Positions 33,967 through 42,885 of a stretch of 64,000 bases of DNA are shown here, piece by piece. The DNA comes from MGBC114079 sp964531385. GTDB taxonomy: Bacteria; Bacillota; Clostridia; Lachnospirales; CAG-274. How positions within the stretch are numbered: the first letter of the stretch is position 1; every line of letters begins with the position of its first letter. The notes under the pieces are model-generated. The model did no database searches and was not told the DNA's origin. It was given only the letters and a program-made list of their open reading frames with translations. The stretch is from positions 62,001 to 126,000 of the forward strand of contig CAZHGC010000004.1 of assembly GCA_964531385.1 (NCBI GenBank), written 5' to 3'. A program made the position numbers and the translations under genes.

Positions 33967-34991
33967 TTAACAGAATAAAAGAGATTAAAGATAAGCTTGG
34001 TGATGATTTATTAATTCTTGCACATCATTATCAAGCTGATGAAATTGTTGGACTTGCCGATTTTGTTGGCGATTCTTTGAAGCTTGCACAGTTTGCGGAA
34101 AAAAACAAAAAGGCTAAATATATTGTTTTTTGCGGTGTGCATTTTATGGCGGAAACGGCAGATATTTTAACTGATGATGAACAAATTGTTCTTATGCCGG
34201 ATATGAAAGCCGGTTGTCCTATGGCCGATATGGCTGATATTGGGCAGACTCAGACGGCTTGGGCAAAAATTAAAGAACTTTTTGGAAACGACATTGTTCC
34301 GATAACTTATATAAATTCGAAAGCATCTATTAAAGCTTTTTGCGGACAAAACGGAGGAACAACAGTTACTTCTTCAAATGCTTTTAAAGTTGTTAAATGG
34401 GGGCTTGAAAAGGGCGGAAAGATTTTTTTCTTGCCCGACCAAAATCTTGGAAGAAACACTGCTTTTGATTTGGGTATTGGGCTTGATGAAATGGCTGTTT
34501 GGAATCCGCAAACAAATTCTTTGGAATTTGACGGAGATATTTCAAAAGTTAAAGTTATTTTGTGGAAAGGATATTGTCACGCTCATCATAATGTTGATAT
34601 TGACAAAATTACGGAGCTTAAATCAAAATTTCCCGACGTTAAAGTTGTTGTTCACCCAGAATGTAGGAACGAAGTTGTTTCGGCGGCGGATTTTAACGGT
34701 TCGACCGAATTTATTATAAACAAGGTTAAAAATTCTGAGGCGGGGTCTTTTTGGGCTGTTGGAACGGAGCATAATCTTGTTGAGAGACTTAAAAAAGATT
34801 ATCCGGACAAGAAAATTCAAATTCTTGATGAAGTTAGCGTTTGTGCGGATATGGGGCTTACTTCTGTTGAAAGTCTTTTAAATGTTCTTGAGGGAATTTT
34901 GAAAGGTGATTTTTCAAATCAAGTTAGTGTTGATTTTGAAGTTTCCGAAAATGCGAAAAAAGCTCTTAATGTTATGCTTGGGCTTAGCTGA
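33963..34991 (+). CDS. nadA: Quinolinate synthase NadA
   Basis: A 342-residue 4Fe-4S enzyme that condenses iminoaspartate with dihydroxyacetone phosphate. Cysteines lie in VFCGVHFMAETADI, in HPECRNEVV and in VSVCADMGLTSVESL, the usual three-ligand arrangement. LAHHYQADEIVGLADFVGDSL, at the N-terminus, and NLGRNTA are conserved substrate-binding parts. The start overlaps the nadC stop (ATGA). A terminator follows the gene. Confidence 0.95.
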   Translation: MINRIKEIKDKLGDDLLILAHHYQADEIVGLADFVGDSLKLAQFAEKNKKAKYIVFCGVHFMAETADILTDDEQIVLMPDMKAGCPMADMADIGQTQTAWAKIKELFGNDIVPITYINSKASIKAFCGQNGGTTVTSSNAFKVVKWGLEKGGKIFFLPDQNLGRNTAFDLGIGLDEMAVWNPQTNSLEFDGDISKVKVILWKGYCHAHHNVDIDKITELKSKFPDVKVVVHPECRNEVVSAADFNGSTEFIINKVKNSEAGSFWAVGTEHNLVERLKKDYPDKKIQILDEVSVCADMGLTSVESLLNVLEGILKGDFSNQVSVDFEVSENAKKALNVMLGLS

Positions 34992-35014
34992 GTGGTTATT
35001 TGAAATGATATAAC

Positions 35015-35061
35015 AAAGGCATTTGAAGAGAAGTTTATATTTTCTTTAAATGCCTTTATTA
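35015..35061 (+). terminator. Terminator after nadA
   Basis: AAAGGCATTT (35015-35024) pairs with AAATGCCTTT (35048-35057), with further GAA/TTC pairing inside; the tail is ATTAT. Confidence 0.7.
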
Positions 35062-35089
35062 TACAAATTTTATTAGGACGGGAGTTTTT

Positions 35090-36868
35090 ATGAAGATTTT
35101 AGATTATTTAAAAGACAATATTTTGATAACTGACGGGGCTATGGGAACATATTACAACGAGATTTCCAAAAAGCCTTTTCAAAGCTGTGTTTTGGCAAAT
35201 TTATATGATTGTGAAACTGTTGAAAAAATTCATTCGGAATATATAAATTCGGGTGCGAAACTTATTAGAACAAACACTTTTTCGGCAAATACGCAAATTC
35301 TTGAAAATGATATTAATTTTGTTGAAAATGTTATTTTGGAGGGTTGCAGAATTGCAAAAAAAGTGGCTTTTGATAGAAACGTTTTTGTTGGGGCAAGCAT
35401 TGGACCAATTCCTGACGGAAAAGACGAAAAAGACCACACCGAGGAATATTTTAAAATTGTAGATTGTTTTATTTCAGAAGGAATCGATATTTTTATTTTT
35501 GAAACTTTTTACAGTCTTGATTATATTAAAGAAGTTTCGAAATATATTAAAATGAAGAACAAAGATGCTTGCGTTTTTGTTCAATTTTCGGTTAACGACA
35601 CAGGAATTACAAAAAAATCGTTGGGAATTAACAGAATTGTTTCGGAGCTTGGCGATTTTGATTATATTGATGTTTTGGGATTTAATTGCGGTGTTGGGCC
35701 GTCACACATGGCTAATGTTATTAAAAAGCTTCCGAAAGTTGGAAAATTTATTTCAGCTTTGCCAAATGCGGGATATCCCGAAATTATTGACAATAAAGTT
35801 GAATATGTTATGAATCCGAAATATTTTGCGAAAAATTGTGCGGAATTAATTTTTGAGAATGTTAAAATTGTTGGAGGGTGTTGCGGAACAACGCCCGAGC
35901 ATATTAAGTTTTTATGTGATTGTGTTTTTGAAAAACAAAGAGTGATTGAAACTTGCGGTGTTGATGATTTGAAAAAAGAAAGTATTGATGAGACAGGTTT
36001 GAAAAACGAATTTCACAAAAAAATTGAAAATGATGAATTTATTATTGCCGTTGAACTTGACCCTCCTTTTAAAGTTTCTGTTGACAGGCTTGTTAAAGGG
36101 GCTTTGGAGCTTAAAAAAAGCGGTGCGGACATTATTACTTTGGCCGATTCGCCTATGGGAAAATCAAGAGCGGATTCTATGATTATTTCGACGAAAATTA
36201 AAAGAGAGACAGGGGCGGAGGTTTTGCCTCATATTTGCTGTCGGGACAGGAACAGTATTTCTCTTCGTTCTTCTGTTTTGGCGGGATATATTGAGGGGAT
36301 TAGAAACGTTTTGGTTGTTACGGGAGACCCTATCCCTGGAGAAGCAAGAGGAACTGTTAAAAGCGTTTTTAATTTGAATTCATATTCGCTCATAAATATG
36401 ATTAAAGAGATGAACCACGATATTTTTGTTGAAGAGCCTGTTAAAATTGGCGGTGCTGTTAATTTTAACGTTACAAACAAAAATTCCGAATATAAAAGGC
36501 TTTTGAAAAAAGCAGAGGCGGGTGCAGAATTTTTCTTGACACAGCCTGTTTTTACCGATGACACGATTGAATATATTAAAAGTTTGCCGAAAGAACGCAA
36601 TTTTAAAATTTTTGGAGGGATTATGCCTCTTGTTACTTACGGAAACGTTCAATTTATTAACAACGAACTTCCGGGAATTACAATTCCGGAAAAATATGCG
36701 TCTCGTTTTTTGCCGGATATGGAAAGAGAAGAAGCGGAAAACGTTGGAATTGAAATTGCTGTTGAAATTGCCGAAAGACTTAGAGCATTTGTTGACGGAT
36801 TTTATATTGTTACGCCGTTTAACAGATATGAAATGGTTTCTAAGATTTTGAAAAGGCTTAATGTTTGA
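35090..36868 (+). CDS. Bifunctional homocysteine S-methyltransferase / methylenetetrahydrofolate reductase
   Basis: A 592-residue fusion. Residues 1 to about 290 form the homocysteine methyltransferase barrel: LITDGAMGTYYNE, GFNCGVGPSHM and the zinc-binding GGCCGTTPEHI. Residues about 315-592 are a MetF-type 5,10-methylenetetrahydrofolate reductase domain, with VELDPPFKVSVDRLVKGA, LPHICCRDRN and VVTGDPIP. The same architecture is found in B. subtilis YitJ. It supplies and probably uses methyl groups for methionine, hence for SAM needed by the polyamine operon. It stands alone between two terminators. Confidence 0.93.
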   Translation: MKILDYLKDNILITDGAMGTYYNEISKKPFQSCVLANLYDCETVEKIHSEYINSGAKLIRTNTFSANTQILENDINFVENVILEGCRIAKKVAFDRNVFVGASIGPIPDGKDEKDHTEEYFKIVDCFISEGIDIFIFETFYSLDYIKEVSKYIKMKNKDACVFVQFSVNDTGITKKSLGINRIVSELGDFDYIDVLGFNCGVGPSHMANVIKKLPKVGKFISALPNAGYPEIIDNKVEYVMNPKYFAKNCAELIFENVKIVGGCCGTTPEHIKFLCDCVFEKQRVIETCGVDDLKKESIDETGLKNEFHKKIENDEFIIAVELDPPFKVSVDRLVKGALELKKSGADIITLADSPMGKSRADSMIISTKIKRETGAEVLPHICCRDRNSISLRSSVLAGYIEGIRNVLVVTGDPIPGEARGTVKSVFNLNSYSLINMIKEMNHDIFVEEPVKIGGAVNFNVTNKNSEYKRLLKKAEAGAEFFLTQPVFTDDTIEYIKSLPKERNFKIFGGIMPLVTYGNVQFINNELPGITIPEKYASRFLPDMEREEAENVGIEIAVEIAERLRAFVDGFYIVTPFNRYEMVSKILKRLNV

Positions 36869-36875
36869 AAAAATT

Positions 36876-36919
36876 AAAAGAGGGTGTGAAAAATTTTAAA
36901 TTTTTCACACCCTCTTTTT
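36876..36919. terminator. Bidirectional terminator between converging genes
   Basis: A nearly perfect palindrome centred on AAAAATTTTAAATTTTT, flanked by GAGGGTGTG/CACACCCTC and A/T runs on both ends. It serves the MTHFR fusion gene (+) and rsfS (-). Confidence 0.9.
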
Positions 36920-36921
36920 GC

Positions 36922-37287
36922 TTATTTTTCCAAATCTTCTTTTTGTATAAATTTTGCGTCTCCCCAAATTCTTTCTATATTGTAAAAATCTCGGTCTTCT
37001 TTATTGAAAAGGTGGACAACTATGTCGCCGAAATCCAAAAGAATCCACGTTTTTGTTTGGAAGCCTTCGGAATGATTGAGTTTGAAGCCTGATTTATATA
37101 ATGCTTCTTCAACGGAATCTGCCATAGCTTTTAGTTGGTTTGGGTTGTTTCCGCTTGCGATTATGAAATAATCGGATATTACGGAAACTTCACGTATGTC
37201 AAGGATTGTTATATCAACCGCCATTTTATCATCAAGCGCTTTATATGCTGATTTTACACCTTCGAATGAATTTACTGTTGTTTGCAA
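36922..37287 (-). CDS. rsfS: Ribosomal silencing factor RsfS
   Basis: A 121-residue protein that binds ribosomal protein uL14 and blocks subunit joining under starvation. The conserved DITILDIREVSVISDYFIIASG and the later SEGFQTKTWILLDFGDIVVHLF are diagnostic. The start is a TTG at 37287 with AAGGAGG eight bases upstream. It is 39 bases downstream of the nadD-yqeK gene on the same strand, the widespread nadD-yqeK-rsfS order. Confidence 0.95.
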   Translation of the reverse strand: MQTTVNSFEGVKSAYKALDDKMAVDITILDIREVSVISDYFIIASGNNPNQLKAMADSVEEALYKSGFKLNHSEGFQTKTWILLDFGDIVVHLFNKEDRDFYNIERIWGDAKFIQKEDLEK

Positions 37288-37326
37288 AATATTTGCCTCC
37301 TTAAAATTAATTATAAACTTAATTAG

Positions 37327-38547
37327 TTATTTTATTTTATTTTCGTAATAGTTTAATGCGGACAGGCTTAATTGATGAATTAAGCGAGATTTTTCCGAGT
37401 TGTAGGTTATTGTTTGTTTTAAGCCGATGTATACGGCTTTGTCTAAATTTTCGTAGGCTGTTTTTCGTATGATTTCCAAATGGTTATATGATTTACGATT
37501 TGGCTCAATCATATCGGCTATATATATTATTTTTTCTAAAAGAGACATATCGGCACGACCGGTTGTATGATATTTTATGGCATTTAAAATTTCCGTATCG
37601 GTTATCAGATATTCTTTTTCGGCAACAGCCGCACCGAGAAAGCTATGGGCAAGGTCGGGCTGTTTTTTAATTATGTCATCGAGTTCGATATTATATTTTG
37701 AGCATAGCTCAAATGTTTTTTCTGTTGTGAAATTTTTGGCACAATCGTGGAGCAAGCCGGCTGTATAGGCTTTTTCGGGATTTACTCCCCAAACGTTTGC
37801 AAGCTTTGCGGCTTCCTCGGCAACGCCTTGCGTATGGGCAAAGCGTTTTGGTGTTAACGATTTATGCAATTTTTGATTTATGAACGTGAATAACGGTTTT
37901 TTTTCGAATGATGTTTTATATAATCCGAATTTTATTATATATTGTTCAACACTGTCGGGCAAAAGATATTTTATCGGTTTTTCGGCAATAACACGATTTC
38001 GAATATCTGTTGAAGATATTGAAAGTGCCGGAACTTCGATAAAAGTTAAATTTATTTTATAATTATTTTCGAATGTTTTCAAGTTTTTTAGAAGAAAATC
38101 TTTATCATATCCCGGGCGGGTTACGGCGACGAAATTGCACATTTTTAGCAATTCTTCGGGATTTTTCCATGTTAATATTTCGTTTATTGCATCGGCACCG
38201 GTTATAAAAAATATTTCTGCTTTTGGTGAGCATATATTTTTTAAACTTTTTATTGTATCTATTGTGTAGGTTATTCCGGGGCGGTCTATTTCTATTCGAG
38301 ATACGTTGAAAAAGGGGTTGTTTGCCGTTGCGAGAACCGTCATAAGGTAGCGGTGTTCATCGTGTTCGACGGTTTTGTTGTTTTTATGGGGAGGGCGTCC
38401 TGTTGGAATGAAGAGAACTTTTTGTATGCCGAGTTCTTGGCGTACGGTTTCTGCCGCAACGAGATGCCCGTAATGTATTGGGTCGAACGTTCCACCCATT
38501 ATGGCTATTTTTTTGCAATTTTTTAGATTTAAAATTTCATCTCTCAT
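37327..38547 (-). CDS. nadD: Fused NadD nicotinate-nucleotide adenylyltransferase and YqeK HD hydrolase
   Basis: A 406-residue protein. Residues about 12-205 are NadD: MGGTFDPIHYGHLVAAE, FIPTGRPPHK and ISSTDIRNRV are the nucleotidyltransferase motifs. Residues about 220-400 are a YqeK-type HD phosphohydrolase: H-T-Q-G-V near 240, the metal motif LLHDCAKNF and HSFLGAAVAEKEY. In most Bacillota these are two adjacent genes; here one continuous frame joins them. NadD makes nicotinate adenine dinucleotide; YqeK hydrolyses diadenosine tetraphosphate symmetrically. AGAGGAA precedes the ATG. Confidence 0.94.
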   Translation of the reverse strand: MRDEILNLKNCKKIAIMGGTFDPIHYGHLVAAETVRQELGIQKVLFIPTGRPPHKNNKTVEHDEHRYLMTVLATANNPFFNVSRIEIDRPGITYTIDTIKSLKNICSPKAEIFFITGADAINEILTWKNPEELLKMCNFVAVTRPGYDKDFLLKNLKTFENNYKINLTFIEVPALSISSTDIRNRVIAEKPIKYLLPDSVEQYIIKFGLYKTSFEKKPLFTFINQKLHKSLTPKRFAHTQGVAEEAAKLANVWGVNPEKAYTAGLLHDCAKNFTTEKTFELCSKYNIELDDIIKKQPDLAHSFLGAAVAEKEYLITDTEILNAIKYHTTGRADMSLLEKIIYIADMIEPNRKSYNHLEIIRKTAYENLDKAVYIGLKQTITYNSEKSRLIHQLSLSALNYYENKIK

Positions 38548-38609
38548 TTATTGTTCCTCTTTTTTGGCAAAGTTTATATAACAAAGCCGGTCTTTTAAAC
38601 TTGTATAAC

Positions 38610-38639
38610 ATTATAGCACAGAAAGTGTTTAAAAGTCTA
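38610..38639 (-). promoter_or_regulatory. Promoter of nadD-yqeK and rsfS
   Basis: On the minus strand, TAGACT (38639-38634), 18 bases, TATAAT (38615-38610), with TG one base before the -10. Confidence 0.65.
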
Positions 38640-38731
38640 TAGTTTGAATTTTAATTTCTGTGGCAAAGAAATGCAAGCATTTATTTAATTTTGGAAAAAA
38701 TTTCGGGGTTTAACAGCTGTTTTTGTTTTTT

Positions 38732-39340
38732 TTAACAATCGATGTAAAACCTCCACATAAAATCTTTTGCCTCTTCGGCATAATCGATGTTTATTCTTTT
38801 TCCGACTTTTATTTTTTCTTCATCGACTGTTTCACCCTCACATATATATAATTTGTTTCCTGACAGCGATTCTTTATCGAAAGATTTCGTTATTTCGAGG
38901 GCTTTGCATAGTTTTCCGGGGCCGTTTGCAAAATTTTTTAATTGATATGGAGTTAATTCATTATATGATTTACCATAACGCAAAAGTGATAGGGCATTTA
39001 AATTTGAAGAGGGAACGGGAACGGCTCCGCGAATTAACACTGCACAAGGAATATTCTCTTTTTCTGTTACAATATTTAGACAATGGTACATTCCATAAAT
39101 TAAGTAGACGTAGGCGTTTCCGCCTTTTAAAAACATTGTTTCCGTTCGGGGAGTTCGCTTATTTGGGTGGGCATGGCAAGCTTTATCTATTGAACCGATG
39201 TATGCCTCGGTTTCGGTTATTTTTAATATTAGCGGAGTGTTGTCTTTTATTCGAACGATATATTTTCCCAGAAGATTTTTCGCAACTGTCAGCGTATCTT
39301 GCAAATAAAAACTTTCGGGAAGTTTTTTTTGTTGGCTCAT
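38732..39340 (-). CDS. DNA-3-methyladenine glycosylase (alkyladenine, AAG/MPG type)
   Basis: A 202-residue base-excision enzyme of the AAG family. Conserved parts are AKNLLGKYIVR, TETEAYIGSIDKACHA with the catalytic glutamate, GGNAYVYLIYGMYHCLNIVT, AVLIRGAVPV and NGPGKLCKAL. It removes alkylated adenines and hypoxanthine from DNA. The ATG at 39340 has AAGGAGG seven bases upstream; the frame extends to 39451 but without a site. It has its own promoter. Confidence 0.93.
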   Translation of the reverse strand: MSQQKKLPESFYLQDTLTVAKNLLGKYIVRIKDNTPLILKITETEAYIGSIDKACHAHPNKRTPRTETMFLKGGNAYVYLIYGMYHCLNIVTEKENIPCAVLIRGAVPVPSSNLNALSLLRYGKSYNELTPYQLKNFANGPGKLCKALEITKSFDKESLSGNKLYICEGETVDEEKIKVGKRINIDYAEEAKDFMWRFYIDC

Positions 39341-39370
39341 TTTTTTCCTCCTTGGAAATGTATATGTTTC

Positions 39371-39399
39371 AGTATACAAATTTTTTGCGGATTTTGCAA
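39371..39399 (-). promoter_or_regulatory. Promoter of the DNA glycosylase gene
   Basis: On the minus strand, TTGCAA (39399-39394), 17 bases, TATACT (39376-39371). Confidence 0.7.
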
Positions 39400-39693
39400 G
39401 GACTTGAAGCTTGTTGGATTTTTGCGAATTTGTTTCTGGGCGATATGGCAAAAATATTTTTATTTTGGGAATATTATAATATGTTGGTGCATATTTGTAA
39501 AAGGTGATTTCTTTTTGGTTGAAAATAAGTTATAAATGCTGTATAATTAGTTTGAGGGAATTTGATTTTGGGACAAAACGACAAAAAAACAGCATAGTTT
39601 TTATAAAATGATGTTGTTTTCAACAAAACAGAGAGTTATTTTTTATTTGGTATGATTTTACAGTGATTATTATTTGCGGAAGGAAGTGTTTTT
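39400..39693 (+). other. Divergent intergenic region, glgB leader
   Basis: No gene is seen. It holds the glgB promoter, TTGAAA (39519-39524), 17 bases, TATAAT (39542-39547), and a weak TTGTTTT/AAAACA hairpin near 39611-39628. With the glycosylase promoter it fills the 353-base gap 39341-39693. Confidence 0.65.
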
Positions 39694-41898
39694 ATGATAA
39701 GTACAGCGGAATTGATTGAGCTTAATCAAATTATTGAAGCACAGCATGGAAATCCTCATCACGTTTTGGGTATGCACGAAATTAACCTTGACGGAAAAGA
39801 TTGTATTGTTGTCAGAGCATTTATTCCACAGGCTGAAAGCATTGCTGTTGTTGACCCGAAAAACAACGACGAATATCCTATGAAAAAAATTCATCAAGAC
39901 GGTTTTTTTGAATGTGTTATAAAAGAAAAAAGCAAGTGGTTTAGATATATGCTTAAAATTCAAGGTTATGAAAACAACACTTGGACAACCTATGACCCAT
40001 ATTCTTTTCAACCGACTATATCGGATATGGATATATATTTATTTAATCAAGGGACTCATTATGAAATTTTTGACAAGCTTGGGGCACACATTAAAACTGT
40101 TGACGGTGTTGAGGGTGTTTCTTTTGCAGTTTGGGCACCTAACGCAAAGCGTGTTAGCGTTATTGGGGATTTTAACTCTTGGGACGGAAGAAGAAACCCT
40201 ATGAGAATTATCGGAGGTTCGGGAATTTGGGAAATTTTTATTCCGGGACTTAAAAATTATGATAAATATAAATTTGAAATAAAATCTCTTACAGGTGCAC
40301 TATTTCAAAAATCGGACCCTTATGGCAATTTTGCAGAACTTAGACCGAGCACAACTTCTCTTGTTTTTGATATTAACAACTATCAATGGCATGATGAGGA
40401 ATGGACAAAAAAACGTGATGAGGGTTGTAATTTAAATGTTCCGATGAATATTTACGAAGTGCATTTGGGTTCTTGGAAGAGAGTTGAAGAAGAGGAAAAC
40501 AGATTTTTAAGTTATGTTGAACTTTCGGAAACGCTTATTCCTTATGTTAAAGAAATGGGATATACGCATATTGAACTTTTGCCTATTGAGGAGCACCCTT
40601 TTGACGGTTCTTGGGGATATCAAGTTACAGGTTATTATGCACCGACAAGCAGATATGGAAACCCTGCGGAATTTATGCAGTTTATTGATAAGTGTCACGA
40701 GAATGGCATTGGTGTTATTTTGGACTGGGTTCCCGCACATTTTCCGAAAGATGCTCATGGATTGGCACGTTTTGACGGAACGGCATTATATGAACACGAA
40801 GACCCACGTCAAGGCGAGCACCCTGAGTGGGGGACTTTGATTTTTAATTATGGAAGAAACGAAGTTAAAAATTTCCTTATTGCAAATGCTCTTTTTTGGC
40901 TTGAAAAATATCATATTGACGGGCTTAGAGTTGATGCGGTTGCTTCTATGCTTTATTTAAATTATGCAAAGAACGACGGCGAATGGATTCCTAACAAATA
41001 TGGTGGAAAAGAGAACATTGATGCTGTTGAATTTATTAAACATATGAATTCGGTTATTGACCACAAGCACCCCGGAGCTTTGATGATTGCGGAAGAGTCG
41101 ACATCTTGGCCGAATATTTCAAGAAGAGCGGAAGACGGCGGGCTTGGGTTTAAACTTAAATGGAATATGGGCTGGATGAACGATTTCCTTGAATATGTTG
41201 AGAAAGACTCTATTTATAAAAAATATCACCATAATAATCTTACTTTTGGTATGGTGTATGCTTATAGCGAAAATTTTATACTTGTTCTGTCTCACGATGA
41301 AGTTGTTCATGGCAAAAAGTCGATGCTTGACAAAATGCCGGGCGATTTGTGGCAGAAATTTGCAAATTTGAGAGTTGCCTATGGTTTTATGTTTGGACAC
41401 CCTGGCAAAAAGCTTTTGTTTATGGGCGGAGAGTTTGGGCAATTTATTGAATGGAACGAAAAACGGCCTTTGGATTGGTTCCTTTTGGATTATGACACTC
41501 ACAAAGGCATTCACGAATATGTTAAAGACTTTAATCATTTATACCTTGATGAAAGAGCGTTATGGACACACGATTTTGACGGTGCGGGCTTTGAATGGAT
41601 TGACTGCAATGACAATTTGAGGAGTATTTATTCGTTTATTCGAAAGAGCGATTGTAAAGAGGACACTTTGATATTTATATGCAATTTTACACCTGAGCCG
41701 AGAATGGGATTTCGAATTGGCGTTCCTTTTGAGGGAAGATATATTGAAATTTTTAATTCGGACAGCCCGAAATATGGCGGAAGCGGAATTATTAATCCGG
41801 AGCCGATGTATTCTGAAAAAATTGAATATAATGGCAGAGAAGACAGCATTTGGCTTGACTTGCCGCCGCTTGCTGTTACAATTATAAAAATTTCGTAA
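39694..41898 (+). CDS. glgB: 1,4-alpha-glucan branching enzyme GlgB
   Basis: A 734-residue GH13 enzyme that forms alpha-1,6 branches in glycogen. An N-terminal CBM48-like pair of domains (1 to about 225, with GNPHHVLGMHE and GVSFAVWAPNAKRVSVIGDFN) precedes the catalytic barrel. The nucleophile Asp is in GLRVDAVASMLY, the acid Glu in LMIAEEST and the stabilising Asp in LVLSHDEVVHGK. A C-terminal beta domain ends the protein. Full length for the long GlgB class. No other glycogen genes are adjacent, which is unusual for glgB but not rare in clostridia. Confidence 0.96.
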   Translation: MISTAELIELNQIIEAQHGNPHHVLGMHEINLDGKDCIVVRAFIPQAESIAVVDPKNNDEYPMKKIHQDGFFECVIKEKSKWFRYMLKIQGYENNTWTTYDPYSFQPTISDMDIYLFNQGTHYEIFDKLGAHIKTVDGVEGVSFAVWAPNAKRVSVIGDFNSWDGRRNPMRIIGGSGIWEIFIPGLKNYDKYKFEIKSLTGALFQKSDPYGNFAELRPSTTSLVFDINNYQWHDEEWTKKRDEGCNLNVPMNIYEVHLGSWKRVEEEENRFLSYVELSETLIPYVKEMGYTHIELLPIEEHPFDGSWGYQVTGYYAPTSRYGNPAEFMQFIDKCHENGIGVILDWVPAHFPKDAHGLARFDGTALYEHEDPRQGEHPEWGTLIFNYGRNEVKNFLIANALFWLEKYHIDGLRVDAVASMLYLNYAKNDGEWIPNKYGGKENIDAVEFIKHMNSVIDHKHPGALMIAEESTSWPNISRRAEDGGLGFKLKWNMGWMNDFLEYVEKDSIYKKYHHNNLTFGMVYAYSENFILVLSHDEVVHGKKSMLDKMPGDLWQKFANLRVAYGFMFGHPGKKLLFMGGEFGQFIEWNEKRPLDWFLLDYDTHKGIHEYVKDFNHLYLDERALWTHDFDGAGFEWIDCNDNLRSIYSFIRKSDCKEDTLIFICNFTPEPRMGFRIGVPFEGRYIEIFNSDSPKYGGSGIINPEPMYSEKIEYNGREDSIWLDLPPLAVTIIKIS

Positions 41899-41929
41899 AA
41901 AATTTTTTATAAAAATTACCTTTTTACGG

Positions 41930-41958
41930 TTGACGAGCAACGAATTTTTGTGTATAAT
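41930..41958 (+). promoter_or_regulatory. Strong promoter of rpsU-yqeY
   Basis: TTGACG (41930-41935), 17 bases, TATAAT (41953-41958). Confidence 0.85.
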
Positions 41959-42020
41959 TTTGTAGTGCATATGAAATAGTGTGCATTTTGTGAAACGGTA
42001 ACCGGAGGGAGGGGAAATTC

Positions 42021-42197
42021 ATGTCAGAAGTTAAGGTAAAAGAAAATGAATCCTTAGACAGCGCTCTTCGTCGCTTTAAAAGAAGCTGTGCAAAAGCAGG
42101 CATCATGGGCGAAGTTCGTAAGAGAGAACATTACGACAAGCCGAGCGTTAAACGCAAAAAGAAATCTGAGGCTGCCAGAAAACGTAAATTTAACTAA
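42021..42197 (+). CDS. rpsU: 30S ribosomal protein S21
   Basis: A 58-residue protein encoded by an ATG 42021 to TAA 42197 frame. It reads MSEVKVKENESLDSALRRFK and continues with RSCAKAGIMGEVRKREHYDK and a lysine/arginine-rich tail, which is S21 throughout. GGAGGGAGGGG lies before the ATG. S21 helps the 30S subunit with initiation. The neighbour yqeY follows directly, the usual rpsU-yqeY pair of Bacillota. Confidence 0.97.
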   Translation: MSEVKVKENESLDSALRRFKRSCAKAGIMGEVRKREHYDKPSVKRKKKSEAARKRKFN

Positions 42198-42223
42198 TAT
42201 TTAATGTAAAAGGGTTGATGTTT

Positions 42224-42673
42224 ATGTCATTAAAAGAACAGCTTTTGGCTGATTTGAAGGAGGCTATGAAACAAAAGGATAATATCCTTAAAGATACCGT
42301 TCAAATGGTTCGAGCCGGAATTCTTCAAATCGAAAAAGATAAAAAGATTGAGCTTGATGATGACGGTGTTATTGAAGTTGTTGCAAAAGAACTTAAAAAG
42401 TGCAATGATGTGCTTCCTGATTATGAAAAAAGTGGCAGACAGGATTTAATTGATGAACTTAACAAAAAAGTTGAAATTCTCAAATCTTACCTTCCCGAAC
42501 AGTTGACGATTGATGAGGTTAAAGTTATCGTGGCAGATGCTGTTAAAGAAGTTGGTGCTTTAACTATGAAGGATATGGGCAAAGTTATGGCTTTGGTTCA
42601 GCCTAAGGTTAAAGGACGTGCTGACGGTAAACTTGTTAGTGATGTTGTTAAACAAACATTGACAGGAAAGTAA
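42224..42673 (+). CDS. GatB/YqeY domain protein
   Basis: A 149-residue helical protein of the YqeY family, related to the tRNA-binding tail domain of the GatB amidotransferase subunit. It reads MSLKEQLLADLKEAMKQKD at the start and KVKGRADGKLVSDVVKQTL at the end. The exact role is unknown. The ATG at 42224 lies nine bases after AAAAGGG; ATG 42218 and TTG 42215 are too close. A terminator follows. Confidence 0.92.
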   Translation: MSLKEQLLADLKEAMKQKDNILKDTVQMVRAGILQIEKDKKIELDDDGVIEVVAKELKKCNDVLPDYEKSGRQDLIDELNKKVEILKSYLPEQLTIDEVKVIVADAVKEVGALTMKDMGKVMALVQPKVKGRADGKLVSDVVKQTLTGK

Positions 42674-42689
42674 TTATATTACAGATTTT

Positions 42690-42733
42690 AGGGGCTGTGA
42701 AAAATGAAAATTCATTTTTTGCGGCTCTTTTTT
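42690..42733 (+). terminator. Terminator after yqeY
   Basis: AAAAATGAA/TTCATTTTT stem, extended by GGGGCTGTG/TGCGGCTC with several G-U pairs, then TTTTTT. Confidence 0.75.
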
Positions 42734-42809
42734 ATTAAATTCATTTTTTGAACTTTATTTTTAGGCAGGTTGTTTAATTTACTTTTAACACAGAATGAAT
42801 AATAAATCA

Positions 42810-42838
42810 TTGATATTTTTTTTGCTATATTGTAAAAT
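42810..42838 (+). promoter_or_regulatory. Possible promoter of the polyamine operon
   Basis: TTGATA (42810-42815), 17 bases, TAAAAT (42833-42838). The area is very AT-rich, so other -10 choices overlap. Confidence 0.45.
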
Positions 42839-42885
42839 ATAATAAATATACTTTTTGAAAAAATTGAAAAATTTGAAAGGTTGTG

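Noticed and set aside
38767..39507. A 246-codon plus-strand frame over the DNA glycosylase gene
   Set aside because: It mirrors a clear AAG-family gene on the minus strand that has its own promoter and ribosome binding site.
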